The notes under the pieces: model-generated
Seen by the model: only the letters and a program-made list of their open reading frames with translations
The model's database searches: none
Told to the model about the DNA's origin: nothing
Source: Candidatus Bacteroides pullicola
GTDB lineage: Bacteria; Bacteroidota; Bacteroidia; Bacteroidales; Bacteroidaceae
Length of the DNA: 64,000 nt
NCBI GenBank assembly: GCA_019115825.1
Contig: DXCV01000029.1
Coordinates: 1 to 64,000, forward strand
Reading direction: 5' to 3'
Shown here: positions 27,974-37,300 of the stretch, in pieces
How positions within the stretch are numbered: position 1 is the first letter of the stretch
Layout: every line of letters starts with the position of its first letter
Position numbers and translations under genes: made by a program

Positions 27974-28831
27974 TTAATTGAATATCACTGTTTTGTTTTT
28001 GTACGCCAATATCTTACGCTCGATGTGCTTCTGCACGGCACGCGACAAGACAATTTTCTCCAAATCCTTACCTTTATTCACCAGGTCCTGTACGGTGTCT
28101 TTGTGCGTGATGCGCACCACATCCTGCTCGATGATAGGTCCCGCATCCAGGTCCGTAGTCACATAGTGGCTGGTTGCCCCGATGATTTTCACCCCACGCT
28201 CGAAAGCGGCATGATAGGGCTTCGCACCTACAAAGGCAGGCAGGAAAGAATGGTGTATGTTGATGATGCGGTTCGGGAAGGCTTCAATGAGTTGCTCGGA
28301 CACGACCTGCATGTAGCGTGCCAAGACGATGAAGTTGATGCCGTGCTCGGCCATCAGCTCCAGTTCGCGCCGCTCCTGTTCTGCCTTATTCTCCTTGGTA
28401 ATCGGAAAAAGATGAAAGGGAATGTCAAAACGCTCGGCCACGTGTTGCAAATCGGGATGGTTGCTGATGATGAGAGGCACCTGCACATTCCATTCTCCGG
28501 CCGTATAGCGCGCCAACAGGTCGTAGAGGCAATGCGACATCTTGGACACGAAGATGGCCATACGCGGCGTATAATCCGAGAAATACAGGCGGAACTCCAT
28601 CGCATACTTTTGGGCATAGAGCGTGGCAAAGTAATCGTGGATTTTCTCTTGCGGCACCAGGAACTTCTCCAATTCCCACTCAATGCGCATAAAGAATATG
28701 TTCTCCACATGGTCCACGTATTGGTCAAGGTAGACGATATTTCCTTTGTTCACCGTGATGAAGTCCGTCACCTCGGCCAAGATGCCCGGACGGTCGGGAC
28801 AATGCAACAATAGTTTCGCGGTTTTCATCAT
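27974..28831 (-). CDS. purU: Formyltetrahydrofolate deformylase
   Basis: 285 residues. N-terminal ACT domain (about 5-80, LLLHCPDRPGILAEVTDF) and a C-terminal formyltransferase-like domain with ISNHPDLQHVAERF, the catalytic HHSFLPAF motif and TSHYVTTDLDAGPII. It hydrolyses 10-formyl-THF to formate and THF, balancing the one-carbon pool used in purine and histidine synthesis. It is the first gene of the operon that continues into his, ftsE and lys genes. Confidence 0.95.
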   Translation of the reverse strand: MMKTAKLLLHCPDRPGILAEVTDFITVNKGNIVYLDQYVDHVENIFFMRIEWELEKFLVPQEKIHDYFATLYAQKYAMEFRLYFSDYTPRMAIFVSKMSHCLYDLLARYTAGEWNVQVPLIISNHPDLQHVAERFDIPFHLFPITKENKAEQERRELELMAEHGINFIVLARYMQVVSEQLIEAFPNRIINIHHSFLPAFVGAKPYHAAFERGVKIIGATSHYVTTDLDAGPIIEQDVVRITHKDTVQDLVNKGKDLEKIVLSRAVQKHIERKILAYKNKTVIFN

Positions 28832-28871
28832 TCTCTTTCTTTTTGATTACAACATTATCGGTTTACGGGCG

Positions 28872-28879
28872 CAAAAATA
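28872..28879 (-). promoter_or_regulatory. -7 element of purU-his-lys operon
   Basis: Minus-strand TATTTTTG, 40 bases before purU. No other good promoter appears until after lysC, so one transcript may cover eight genes. Confidence 0.5.
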
Positions 28880-28914
28880 ACGAATTATCCTTAAACAGCG
28901 AACATTTTGCACAA

Positions 28915-28950
28915 TAAAAAAGCCCCATCCACGGAAATCGGACAGGGCTT
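28915..28950 (-). terminator. Terminator of NigD-like gene
   Basis: On the minus strand AAGCCCTGTCC (28950-28940) pairs with GGATGGGGCTT (28930-28920), one mismatch plus G-U, followed by TTTTATT. Confidence 0.8.
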
Positions 28951-28976
28951 AGCATTGAGATGATTGAGAAATAAAC

Positions 28977-29678
28977 CTAATCTGCGGATGTCTCCACGAT
29001 GAAACTCTTCATCCCACCATACAGGGGGTTGACTTCTATACACAATCCTTTATAGGAAGGGAGTTGGTCGCGCACATTGTCCAACTTAAAGGAAGCAATG
29101 CCGGTCCCGCCTTGCAGTGGAGTGTCATTGTAGGCATTATGGCGGAAAGCCAGGTGCAGATAGCCATCGTCCGCAGCGTCCTGCCTTTCGTCAATGACCA
29201 GGTTCAACATGTGCTTCTTGTTCATGTCGTTACTATGATAGAACTTATACACGATGTTGACGTGGTTTTTCGTCAGCCAGATATTGTCCACATCAATGCG
29301 GTCGTTTCCGATGCTGTCTGCCTTGTCCGGCGGCATCCGGTAAATGTCTTTCGTCAAGATGTTTTCGATATGCTCCAATTTTGCATTGTAATCATAACCC
29401 GGCAACTCCCCCTCCAACAAGCTAAAATAGACGAAAGCACGCTGTTCATCTTTTACGGCATAATTGTGTATGGCGGTTGTGTCCGCCGGATACAGCTTGC
29501 TTCCGTCATCCAATTCCATATAATAATCCTGGCCTTCTATCACCCTGACCGTACCTATGGAGAAAAGCAAATCTTCAGTCCCATAGCTATTGTCATCCAG
29601 GCAGGATTGCAAGGCAATCACCGTTGCTACAACACACGCCATCCATCCGGCTGCTTTCATCTGTTTTTTACGCTTCAT
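28977..29678 (-). CDS. NigD-like lipoprotein
   Basis: 233 residues with a lipoprotein signal (lipobox LQSC, Cys about residue 26). The N-terminal beta-barrel-like part (IGTVRVIEGQDYYMELDDGS) and C-terminal part (YLHLAFRHNAYND, GLCIEVNPLYGGMKSFIVE) fit the NigD_N/NigD_C families, named after a B. fragilis-group bacteriocin operon but widespread as cell-surface lipoproteins of unknown role. Has its own terminator; divergent from the ECF sigma gene. Confidence 0.8.
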   Translation of the reverse strand: MKRKKQMKAAGWMACVVATVIALQSCLDDNSYGTEDLLFSIGTVRVIEGQDYYMELDDGSKLYPADTTAIHNYAVKDEQRAFVYFSLLEGELPGYDYNAKLEHIENILTKDIYRMPPDKADSIGNDRIDVDNIWLTKNHVNIVYKFYHSNDMNKKHMLNLVIDERQDAADDGYLHLAFRHNAYNDTPLQGGTGIASFKLDNVRDQLPSYKGLCIEVNPLYGGMKSFIVETSAD

Positions 29679-29835
29679 ATATATTACGCACTGTTTTTAT
29701 GAGAATATTCACATTGCTTATAAGGCATGCAAATTTAAGTTTTCATTTATTTTTTGAATGCAATGATTTGCCCGATACTGCATCCGCGGCTGTTAAAGAA
29801 AGCAAAACACTATTTTTCGTCCCCTTCCGATGCAG

Positions 29836-29843
29836 TATTTTTG
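29836..29843 (+). promoter_or_regulatory. -7 element that sets the sigma-factor start
   Basis: TATTTTTG, with a T-rich segment at 29811-29818 in the -33 position. It lies downstream of an in-frame ATG at 29754, so that ATG would not be on the transcript; the ATG at 29883 is used. Confidence 0.55.
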
Positions 29844-29882
29844 CAGTCCGTGAATTTAAAAATCGTACACGCGTCAAAAAGA

Positions 29883-30434
29883 ATGATGGAAGAGCAAGAA
29901 TTGGCCGAACACTGCAAGCAAGGGGACCGTGCTGCCTACAAAGAGCTATACGAGCGCTACGCCGGCCGCCTGCTGAACGTATGCCTTCGCTACACCGGCA
30001 ACCGGGATGTAGCCGAAGACTTGCTGCATGACGGCTTCCTGAAATTGTTCGACTCGTTCGACAAGTTCACCTGGCGCGGCGAAGGTTCATTGCGTGCCTG
30101 GATGGAACGTGTGATGGTAAACGTGGTTTTACAATACCTACGACGCAACAACGTCTTGAACCAATCCACCCCGTTCGACAAGGCGCCCGAAGTCTATGAG
30201 ACTCCCGACTCCTCGGACATAGAGGCCATCCCGCCTGAGGTGCTGATGGAGTTTATCCAGCAACTTCCTGCCGGCTATCGCACCGTACTGAACCTGTATG
30301 TATTTGAAGAGAAATCCCATAAGGAAATAGCCACATTGCTGGGCATTAATGAGAAATCTTCCGCCTCGCAATTGGCACGCGCCAAAGCCTCACTGGCCAT
30401 CAAAGTGCGCGAATGGATGAAAAAGAACAGTTAA
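29883..30434 (+). CDS. ECF-type RNA polymerase sigma factor
   Basis: 183 residues from MMEEQELAEHCKQGDRAAY. Region 2 contains YAGRLLNVCLRYTGNRDVAE and DLLHDGFLKLFDSF; region 4 contains LPAGYRTVLNLYVFEEKSHK and the helix-turn-helix IATLLGINEKSSASQLARAK. Of the Bacteroidetes sigma-70-family type usually controlled by a membrane-bound partner. The next gene begins 13 bases later and encodes a single-span membrane protein, the expected position of the anti-sigma factor. Confidence 0.92.
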   Translation: MMEEQELAEHCKQGDRAAYKELYERYAGRLLNVCLRYTGNRDVAEDLLHDGFLKLFDSFDKFTWRGEGSLRAWMERVMVNVVLQYLRRNNVLNQSTPFDKAPEVYETPDSSDIEAIPPEVLMEFIQQLPAGYRTVLNLYVFEEKSHKEIATLLGINEKSSASQLARAKASLAIKVREWMKKNS

Positions 30435-30447
30435 AACGGAAAAGCGT

Positions 30448-31626
30448 ATGAAAGACGAAGCATGGTTGAAAAAAATAAAGGAGCGTTTGGATGAATATTC
30501 CGAACCTGTCCCCTCTTCGGGTTGGGAGCGACTGGAGCGCGAACTTCCCCGACAAAAAACAATCCCTCTCCGCAGATGGATGGCAGCCATTGCCGCTTTG
30601 CTGGTAGGCGCCCTTTCCTTCATCGGAATACGGCTGGCAGACGACCATAGCTCCAACATCCCTGTGCAGCTATCCCTGCAAGCACAAGCCCCTGCACCGG
30701 CAACAACCGCCGATGCACTCCCGCTATACACCTATCCGCACCGGCAATTGCCGCCTGTCGCACAGGTGAGTCCCGTCCAAATCCATACGGAGGAGCATCT
30801 TGAAACCGCTCAAGAAACTATTATACCCCAAGACACCACCCCATCCCGTCCTCAGAAGAAAGTAAAAAAGGAAACAGAACTGCCCCGCACCAACCGGGAG
30901 TTATTAGCCATGAACAAACAGCCGCGTTCGCATGCCAAAGGATGGTCTATAGGCGTCTTGGTAGGAAACCTTGGCGGAAGCATTGGCAATCTTTCGCAAA
31001 AAGGCGGCCTTTCCCAAGCACAACAAAGCGCTCCGGGCACAGGCTACTCCGACCTGGACTTGACCGCAACCACCAGCGACGTCCTTGCCATCCCCAAAGA
31101 ACAAGAAATTATTTTCCAGAATGGATTACCTTTCTTGCAAAACCGCACCCCAAGGATTGTATCCATTGATCACAAACAGCCCATAAGCGCCGGTTTCTCC
31201 ATCCGCAAAAATTTGCCCAAAGGCTTCTCCGTGGAAACGGGCTTGGTATATACCTTCCTGGCTTCGGACATCCTCTATGAAGGAGCCGTGCAAGAAACCA
31301 GACAAAAGCTGCATTACATGGGCATTCCGCTTCGTGCAAACTGGAATTTCATCGACAAGGACAAGTTCACCTTCTACGTCTCAGCAGGAGGCACCGTTGA
31401 AAAATGCATCTATGGCAAGATGGGCTCAGAAGATCTGTCCGTCGACCCCGTGCAGCTATCAGTTTTAGCAGGCATTGGCGCACAATATAATATAGGAAAG
31501 CATTTCGGCATCTATCTGGAGCCAGGCATCTCCTACTTCTTCGATGACGGCTCGGACATACGGACAATCCGGACAGATAATCCCTGCAACTTCACGCTGC
31601 AGGCAGGACTCCGGCTGAGCTACTGA
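30448..31626 (+). CDS. Membrane-anchored protein with C-terminal outer-membrane-type beta barrel; putative anti-sigma partner
   Basis: 392 residues. Residues 1-40 are cytosolic and charged (KDEAWLKKIKERLDEYSEPV) and resemble the N-terminus of anti-sigma proteins; residues 42-62 form a membrane helix (WMAAIAALLVGALSFIG); 63-185 are a Pro/Gln/Ala-rich linker; about 190-392 show alternating beta strands (AGFSIRKNLPKGFSVETGLVY, GIGAQYNIGKHFGIYLEPGI) ending in LRLSY, the aromatic-terminated pattern of an 8-strand outer membrane barrel. If both ends insert, one polypeptide would span inner membrane, periplasm and outer membrane. Adjacent to the ECF sigma factor by 13 bases. The anti-sigma role is inference. 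Confidence 0.7.
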   Translation: MKDEAWLKKIKERLDEYSEPVPSSGWERLERELPRQKTIPLRRWMAAIAALLVGALSFIGIRLADDHSSNIPVQLSLQAQAPAPATTADALPLYTYPHRQLPPVAQVSPVQIHTEEHLETAQETIIPQDTTPSRPQKKVKKETELPRTNRELLAMNKQPRSHAKGWSIGVLVGNLGGSIGNLSQKGGLSQAQQSAPGTGYSDLDLTATTSDVLAIPKEQEIIFQNGLPFLQNRTPRIVSIDHKQPISAGFSIRKNLPKGFSVETGLVYTFLASDILYEGAVQETRQKLHYMGIPLRANWNFIDKDKFTFYVSAGGTVEKCIYGKMGSEDLSVDPVQLSVLAGIGAQYNIGKHFGIYLEPGISYFFDDGSDIRTIRTDNPCNFTLQAGLRLSY

Positions 31627-31632
31627 ACACGA

Positions 31633-32202
31633 TCAGGGCCTTACCTTGTCCGGATGCTTGGCGATGAAGTCTTTCCAGCCTTTGTATCCCTTCTCTACGG
31701 CAGGGCGACCCATTTGCAGGAAATGGCAATAGGCGGCCGCCAGACCGTCCGTGGCATCCATGAAAGTAGGCATATCGTCCTTGCTGAAATGGAGCATACG
31801 TTGCAACATATCGGCCACTTGTTCTTTGGATGCCTGCCCATTGCCGGTAATGGCCATTTTTATCTTCAAGGGAGCGTACTCCGTGATAGGAATGTCACGA
31901 CTCAAGGCAACCGCCATAGCCACGCCTTGCGCACGTCCCAACTTCAACATGGATTGCACGTTCTTCCCATAAAAAGGGGCTTCGATGGCCATTTCATCCG
32001 GCAAGTAGCTTTCAATGATGCTCAACACCCGTTCGTGAATATGGCGCAACTTCAGGTAATGATTGGCATACTTCCGCAAATCAATAATCCCCATGGCAAC
32101 CATTTCCGGCTTCGTGCCGGCCACGCGCAGCACGCCATATCCCATGATAGTGGTGCCCGGGTCAATCCCCAGGATTATTTTCTCCCCAACCGGCTGTATC
32201 AC
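31633..32202 (-). CDS. ruvC: Holliday junction endodeoxyribonuclease RuvC
   Basis: 189 residues from a GTG start ([17 protein letters not shown]). An in-frame ATG at 32298 would add 32 Gly-rich residues of no family resemblance and would lie inside the DUF4286 gene. Catalytic acidic residues are in [21 protein letters not shown] and [13 protein letters not shown]. It cuts Holliday junctions with RuvAB. GTGA overlaps the stop of the upstream DUF4286 gene by four bases. Confidence 0.95.
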   Translation of the reverse strand: MIQPVGEKIILGIDPGTTIMGYGVLRVAGTKPEMVAMGIIDLRKYANHYLKLRHIHERVLSIIESYLPDEMAIEAPFYGKNVQSMLKLGRAQGVAMAVALSRDIPITEYAPLKIKMAITGNGQASKEQVADMLQRMLHFSKDDMPTFMDATDGLAAAYCHFLQMGRPAVEKGYKGWKDFIAKHPDKVRP

Positions 32203-32504
32203 ACCAACACCTCCATCAATGTGGGAAATCCCACCACCTTGTCCTTGAATATCCGGTTCATTTCCCCGGCCAGTTTCACCCCCTGTTCCTGATGCCAATG
32301 GTGCAACTGGGTCGAATCTTCCACCTCAAACTGCACCGAGAAGCAACTGCCGGCATCTTCCCGATGACTCAATATGCGCGCAATGCGGGGTGCATGGAGC
32401 CTACCGTCCTTCTCTACTTCGGGCAAATAATACTCTTGCATCCAGATCAGGAAATACTTCTCCTGGCTTTCCTCCACGTGATAAGTCGTATTAAATATCA
32501 GCAT
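32199..32504 (-). CDS. DUF4286 family protein
   Basis: 101 residues, cytosolic, starting [20 protein letters not shown]. It fits the small alpha/beta barrel DUF4286 family, found beside ruvC in Bacteroidales. Function unknown. Four-base overlap with ruvC implies translational coupling. Confidence 0.85.
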   Translation of the reverse strand: MLIFNTTYHVEESQEKYFLIWMQEYYLPEVEKDGRLHAPRIARILSHREDAGSCFSVQFEVEDSTQLHHWHQEQGVKLAGEMNRIFKDKVVGFPTLMEVLV

Positions 32505-32592
32505 AAACTATTCCTATTTTGAGTGCAAACATAGCAAATATTCCGATAAGAACCTTTTTTCAACCCAAAAATTAAAAAAATCCCTTGAAAAT

Positions 32593-32623
32593 TTTGCCCG
32601 TTCAAAAAAACGCCTTATCTTTG
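32593..32623 (+). promoter_or_regulatory. tRNA-Ala promoter
   Basis: TTTG (32593-32596), 19-base spacer, TATCTTTG (32616-32623): an ideal Bacteroides housekeeping promoter 18 bases before the tRNA. Confidence 0.85.
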
Positions 32624-32641
32624 CACCGTCAAAAAAAGAAC

Positions 32642-32715
32642 GGGGTATTAGCTCATCTGGCTAGAGCGCGACACTGGCAGTGTCGAGGTGAGCGGTTCGA
32701 GTCCGCTATGCTCCA
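32642..32715 (+). tRNA. tRNA-Ala (anticodon GGC)
   Basis: Acceptor GGGGTAT pairs with ATGCTCC; D stem GCTC/GAGC; anticodon stem CGACA/TGTCG with loop CTGGCAG giving anticodon GGC; T stem AGCGG/CCGCT with TTCGAGT loop; discriminator A. The 3' CCA is not encoded (CATATT follows). Confidence 0.96.
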
Positions 32716-32720
32716 CATAT

Positions 32721-32757
32721 TAACCGCTGACTATTATTTAGTTAGCGGTTTTCTTTT
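32721..32757 (+). terminator. tRNA-Ala terminator
   Basis: AACCGCT (32722-32728) pairs with AGCGGTT (32744-32750), followed by TTCTTTTTT. Confidence 0.85.
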
Positions 32758-32845
32758 TTAGGACAACACGGACGGGGGCGCCGACAACACTGTTAAAACC
32801 ACAATAAAAATAACAGAGATTTTTTAATCGGAATCATAAAATCAT

Positions 32846-32853
32846 TATCTTTG
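32846..32853 (+). promoter_or_regulatory. -7 element of AAA ATPase gene
   Basis: TATCTTTG, 43 bases before the ATG, with a T-run at 32818-32825 in the -33 position. Confidence 0.6.
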
Positions 32854-32896
32854 TAACCACCGTAACAGTTACGACAGTTACTAAAATACTTGTGAT

Positions 32897-34219
32897 ATGA
32901 AATTCTATGACAGAGAAAACGAACTGGCAGAATTGAAACGCATTCAGAACCTTTCGTTCACTGATCATTCCCGGCTCACAGTAGTAACGGGGAGAAGACG
33001 TATTGGCAAAACCAGCTTGGTGATGCGGGCGGTGAAGGATAGCCCCACCGTTTATCTATTCGTCAGCAGAAAGAGCGAGGCTTCCTTGTGTGCTGAGTAT
33101 GTTCCGCTCATCGCTCAATCTCTGGATGTATATGTTCCCGAAGACATCAAGTCATTCCGATCACTTTTCCAATACCTGCTTGAGCAAGCCAAGGTTAAGA
33201 CTTTCAACTTGGTCATTGACGAGTTCCAAGAGTTTTACAACATCAATCCCTCCGTCTATAGCGACATGCAAAACTTGTGGGATCGTTATCGGATGGAAAC
33301 ACACCTGAATCTGATTGTTTCCGGTTCTGTTTATTCCCTGATGCAAAGGATTTTCCGCAGTTCGAAGGAGCCTCTTTTCGGAAGAGCTGACAACATCATC
33401 AAGTTATCGGCTTTCTGCATTGCCACCTTGAAAGAAATCATGCACGATTACAACCCCGACTATACTCCCGATGATCTCTTGGCTCTCTATTCGTTTACAG
33501 GTGGGGTGCCTAAATACGTGGAATTGTTCTGCGATAACCGGATTCTTGATGTGGAAGGAATGATCTCGTTTATGATCCGCGACAATTCCCCTTTTCTCGA
33601 TGAAGGCAAATACTTGCTCATAGAAGAATTCGGCAAGAACTACGCCACTTATTTCTCCATCCTCAGTGCCATTTCGGGAGGTATCAATACACAATCTTCC
33701 ATTGAATCGGCTTTAGGAGAAAAGAGTATCGGAGGTCAGCTGAAACGGCTTATGGAAGATTATAATGTAATAACCCGCCGACGTCCCATCTTGGCCAAGG
33801 AAGGGTCACAAACCATCCGATACGAAATAACGGATAATTTCCTCCGTTTTTGGTTCAACTATTTCGACCGCCACCGTTCCTTGATGGAAATTAAGAATTA
33901 TCCCGGATTGCAGCAGATCGTCAAGAGTGATTATCCTACTTATTCAGGGCATTTGCTAGAATTGTATTTTAAACAACAGATGGCGGAAACATTCCAATAT
34001 CGTGATATCGGTTCTTGGTGGGAACTGAAGAATGGACAGAATGAAATCGATATTGTAGCCCTGAAACTGGAGAAAAACAAAGCTGTGGCCATCGAAGTGA
34101 AACGACAAAAGAAGAACTTCAAGCCTGAACTATTCCGGCAGAAGGTAGAGCATCTGAAAAAGAAAGTTCTGCCCCAACATGAGATAGAGATGAAATGCCT
34201 CTCACTGGAAGATATGTAA
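32897..34219 (+). CDS. Archaeal-type AAA ATPase with PD-(D/E)XK-like C-terminus
   Basis: 440 residues. Walker A is TGRRRIGKTSLV (about 32-43), Walker B LVIDEFQEF, followed by a sensor VSGSVYSLM; a winged-helix part (about 240-300) and a C-terminal domain with ELKNGQNEIDIVALK and AIEVKRQKK, the E-x-D/E-x-K layout of DUF234/DUF4143 nuclease-like domains. Such ATPases are common in Bacteroides and their role is unknown; links to toxin-antitoxin or defence loci have been proposed. Own promoter, no operon partners. It lies just left of the type I restriction system. Confidence 0.85.
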   Translation: MKFYDRENELAELKRIQNLSFTDHSRLTVVTGRRRIGKTSLVMRAVKDSPTVYLFVSRKSEASLCAEYVPLIAQSLDVYVPEDIKSFRSLFQYLLEQAKVKTFNLVIDEFQEFYNINPSVYSDMQNLWDRYRMETHLNLIVSGSVYSLMQRIFRSSKEPLFGRADNIIKLSAFCIATLKEIMHDYNPDYTPDDLLALYSFTGGVPKYVELFCDNRILDVEGMISFMIRDNSPFLDEGKYLLIEEFGKNYATYFSILSAISGGINTQSSIESALGEKSIGGQLKRLMEDYNVITRRRPILAKEGSQTIRYEITDNFLRFWFNYFDRHRSLMEIKNYPGLQQIVKSDYPTYSGHLLELYFKQQMAETFQYRDIGSWWELKNGQNEIDIVALKLEKNKAVAIEVKRQKKNFKPELFRQKVEHLKKKVLPQHEIEMKCLSLEDM

Positions 34220-34220
34220 G

Positions 34221-34262
34221 AAAAAGAGGACCGCTACACCCGTCATAGGCATAGCGGTCTTG
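34221..34262 (-). terminator. Terminator for hsdR transcript
   Basis: GACCGCTA (34229-34236) pairs with TAGCGGTC (34252-34259). The T-run (CTCTTTTT) follows on the minus strand, so it serves hsdR; on the plus strand it may weakly end the ATPase gene. Confidence 0.7.
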
Positions 34263-34333
34263 AAGTTATGACAATAAAACGAGCATCCGGTGAAGCTCTA
34301 TCCCTCACTCCTCCGATAACGGCTCTTCTTTTT

Positions 34334-37300
34334 TCATTCGCCAATACCCCGTTCAGCCGCTGCCTTGGGATAGGTTTCATTCAAAGAAGTATCCTCATCC
34401 GCTACCGCATCGGGAACTTCCAGGTCACGTCTCTTGATGCCAAACGCCACCACATAGAGATACATGCTCGTAAGGACGTTGATGGCCGCGTCACATTCCT
34501 GCTCGGTAGCTATGGGAGCCTTGTGGGCATTGTCATTCCGCCACTCCCTTACCAGTCCAAGATAGTCGCTGAACTTCCTGTCCGACTCGCTTTCCGAATA
34601 CTTCAAGCGTTTCAGGCAAGGCGTTTGGAAAATGCAGTCGGCCAACATCGCTTTCTGACCTTCTTGGCCGGGCTTTGTGCTGACCATCTCGGCATGATTC
34701 TTTAAGTAATAGACCTTCTTCAAGAATACCTCAAAGCGGCTGACCAGTGTGTTGAAATGCTGCTTCTTGTCCACCAGAGGCACTGCCGCCGGACTGCAAT
34801 ACAGCCGGTTGAACGCGTTTTGTATCACGTCGTTGGCCCCATCCATATCATCCGTGGTCCGGGCGGCAATAAGATCTACCAGGTCATCCGCGATTTGTTC
34901 CTTGCCTTTGGGCATCATCTTGTAAACGGCAAACTCACGCTCTATGGTCGGCAGAATCTTCTCCTTGAAACGCTTGGGGTTGAAGATGAGCGCATCGCCC
35001 TCTGCCCGGTAGTTCTGATACATCAAATCCGCCATTTGCGTCATGATGCTATTGTACAGTTCCTTGTTTTGGAACAGACGGTCAAACGCATCGACACTTT
35101 CGTCGTAACACTTCTGGGCTGCCTTCTCGAAGATTTCGGGGAAGATGCTTTCGGCAAATTGCTTCGGGTCATTGTTCTGGGCCTGTTTCGTCAACTTCTT
35201 TTTCGTGGCGGTGGTGGTCAGCTTGTCGTAGATGGCTTCCACGATCACCCGGTCGGCTGGCGAGAAGTTGCCTTTGAACATCATATTCACCTTGTCTATG
35301 ATGTTGGACAGCAAATCCCGGTTCTCGTCGGGCTTTCCGCCGCCTTTCACGTTCTCGCCTTTGATGCCGCCCTTGCCCTTTTCCAGAACAATCTGCTGGG
35401 TCTTGCCCTCCTCGATGCGGGAGTTGATGAGCTGGATTTGCTTGGCCAAGTCCACCTTTTCATGAGGAGTCTTCGGCAACAGGCAATACAACAAGTCACA
35501 GAAGATATAGGTTTGGTATAAGCCTCGGTCATAGGTCCGTTCCACCTGTGCCATATAAGCATAGAAGCGGACAAAGTTCTTGATGAGCGAACGCACCTTG
35601 AAGCGTGTCTCCTCGTCCAGCTGCTCGAATCTCGACACGACAGGCTTGAACGCATTGCTCAGCTTGGCCAGCCTACTCTTGTCTTTCTTGGTCTCAGACG
35701 CCAGTTTATAGATAGCCTCCTCTTCCGCCGGGCTCCAGAGGTGATACTGCGCCATGTCATTGCGGAAATTGTAGACCCCGTTCACGTCCACCGGCCGGAT
35801 AAGCTCCGTGGCCGTGTAGAAAGGCTCGAAGGCTTTCTGGATGGATACCGGGTCGTTCACGAAGTCCAACACATAGGTATCTTCCTTATCTTTATGTGCA
35901 CGGTTCAGCCGGCTCAAGGTCTGCACGGCCTTGACATTCTTCAGCTTCTTGTCCACAAACATGGTGTGCAGCAACGGCTCGTCGAAGCCGGTCTGATACT
36001 TGTCCGCCACCACCAGCATGTTGTACATGTCACTGGCGAAGTAGAGGGGCAAACGCTCCTCGCTGATGTGCAGGTCTTCGTCGCTATTCAACTTCGTCTC
36101 GGTATACTCGGTGTCGCCATACTTGACCTTGCCGGAGAACGCCACCATCGGATGGACATCTGTATACCCCTTCTCCTCGCAATACTTCTTGATTTGCAGG
36201 AAATAGCGCAGGGCATGGGCACGGCTCGAGGTGACCACCATGGCTTTGGCCTGCCCTTGCATGGCATGCAGGGTGATGGCGCGGAACTTCTCCACGATGA
36301 TTTCCGTCTTCTGGTTGATGACATGCTGGTGGTTGTCGTGATAGGCTTTCACGGCCCGCGTGGCTGGCGTCTCCTCGTAGGTCGGGTCTTGCTCGATTCG
36401 CTTCTCTATCTCGTAGGTCACGCTATACGGGGTATATTGCAACAATACGTCCTTGATAAACCCCTCTTCAATGGCCTGGAGCATGGAATAGACATGGAAG
36501 GGGCGGTATTTGTCCTCTTCCGGCGTCCTCCCCTTCTCCACCAGCACGCCGAACGTCTGGAGCGTCTTCGGCTTGGGGGTCGCCGTGAAGGCATAGAACG
36601 AGAGGTTGCTGTGCCTCCCCTGGGCCAGCAAGTCTTCCATCATGGCGTCGCGCTCCGCCTCCAGTTGTTCCTCCGTCTTCTCTTCCAGTTCGGCCATTTC
36701 GTGCAAGGCTTCGTCGGTGTCGGCCAAGGCGGTCTTCACCTTTTCCGCGCTCTTGCCGCTCTGGCTGCTGTGTGCCTCGTCCACGATGATGGCATAGCGC
36801 TTGCCGCTCCGGGAAGTCACCTCCTGATAGATGACCGGGAAGCGGTGCAGCGTGCAGATGACAATCCGGGCCGCCCCCTCGTTGATGACATCGCGCAACT
36901 TCGTGGACGGGTCTTTGTCCGTGATGGTCTCTATCTGCCCTTCGATGTGGTCGAGCCCCAGGATGGTCGTCTGCAACTGGGCATTCAGCACCCGGCGGTC
37001 GGTGATGACAAACACGGCGTCGAAGATGCTCTTCTGCCTCGCGTCATGCAGCGAAGCCAGCCGATAGGTGAGCCAGGCAATGGAGTTGGACTTGCCCGAG
37101 CCGGCGGAGTGCTGGATCAGGTAGTTCTGCCCGCTGCCTTTCGCTTCGGTGTCGGCCAAGAGCTTCTCCACGACGTCCAACTGATGATAGCGGGGGAAGA
37201 TGATCTTCACGGAGGTTTCCTTCCGCTCCCTGATTTTGCCATGCTTGTCACGCACCAGCTTGATTCTCTCCTCTTCCTGGCGGGAGATGTAACGCTGCAA

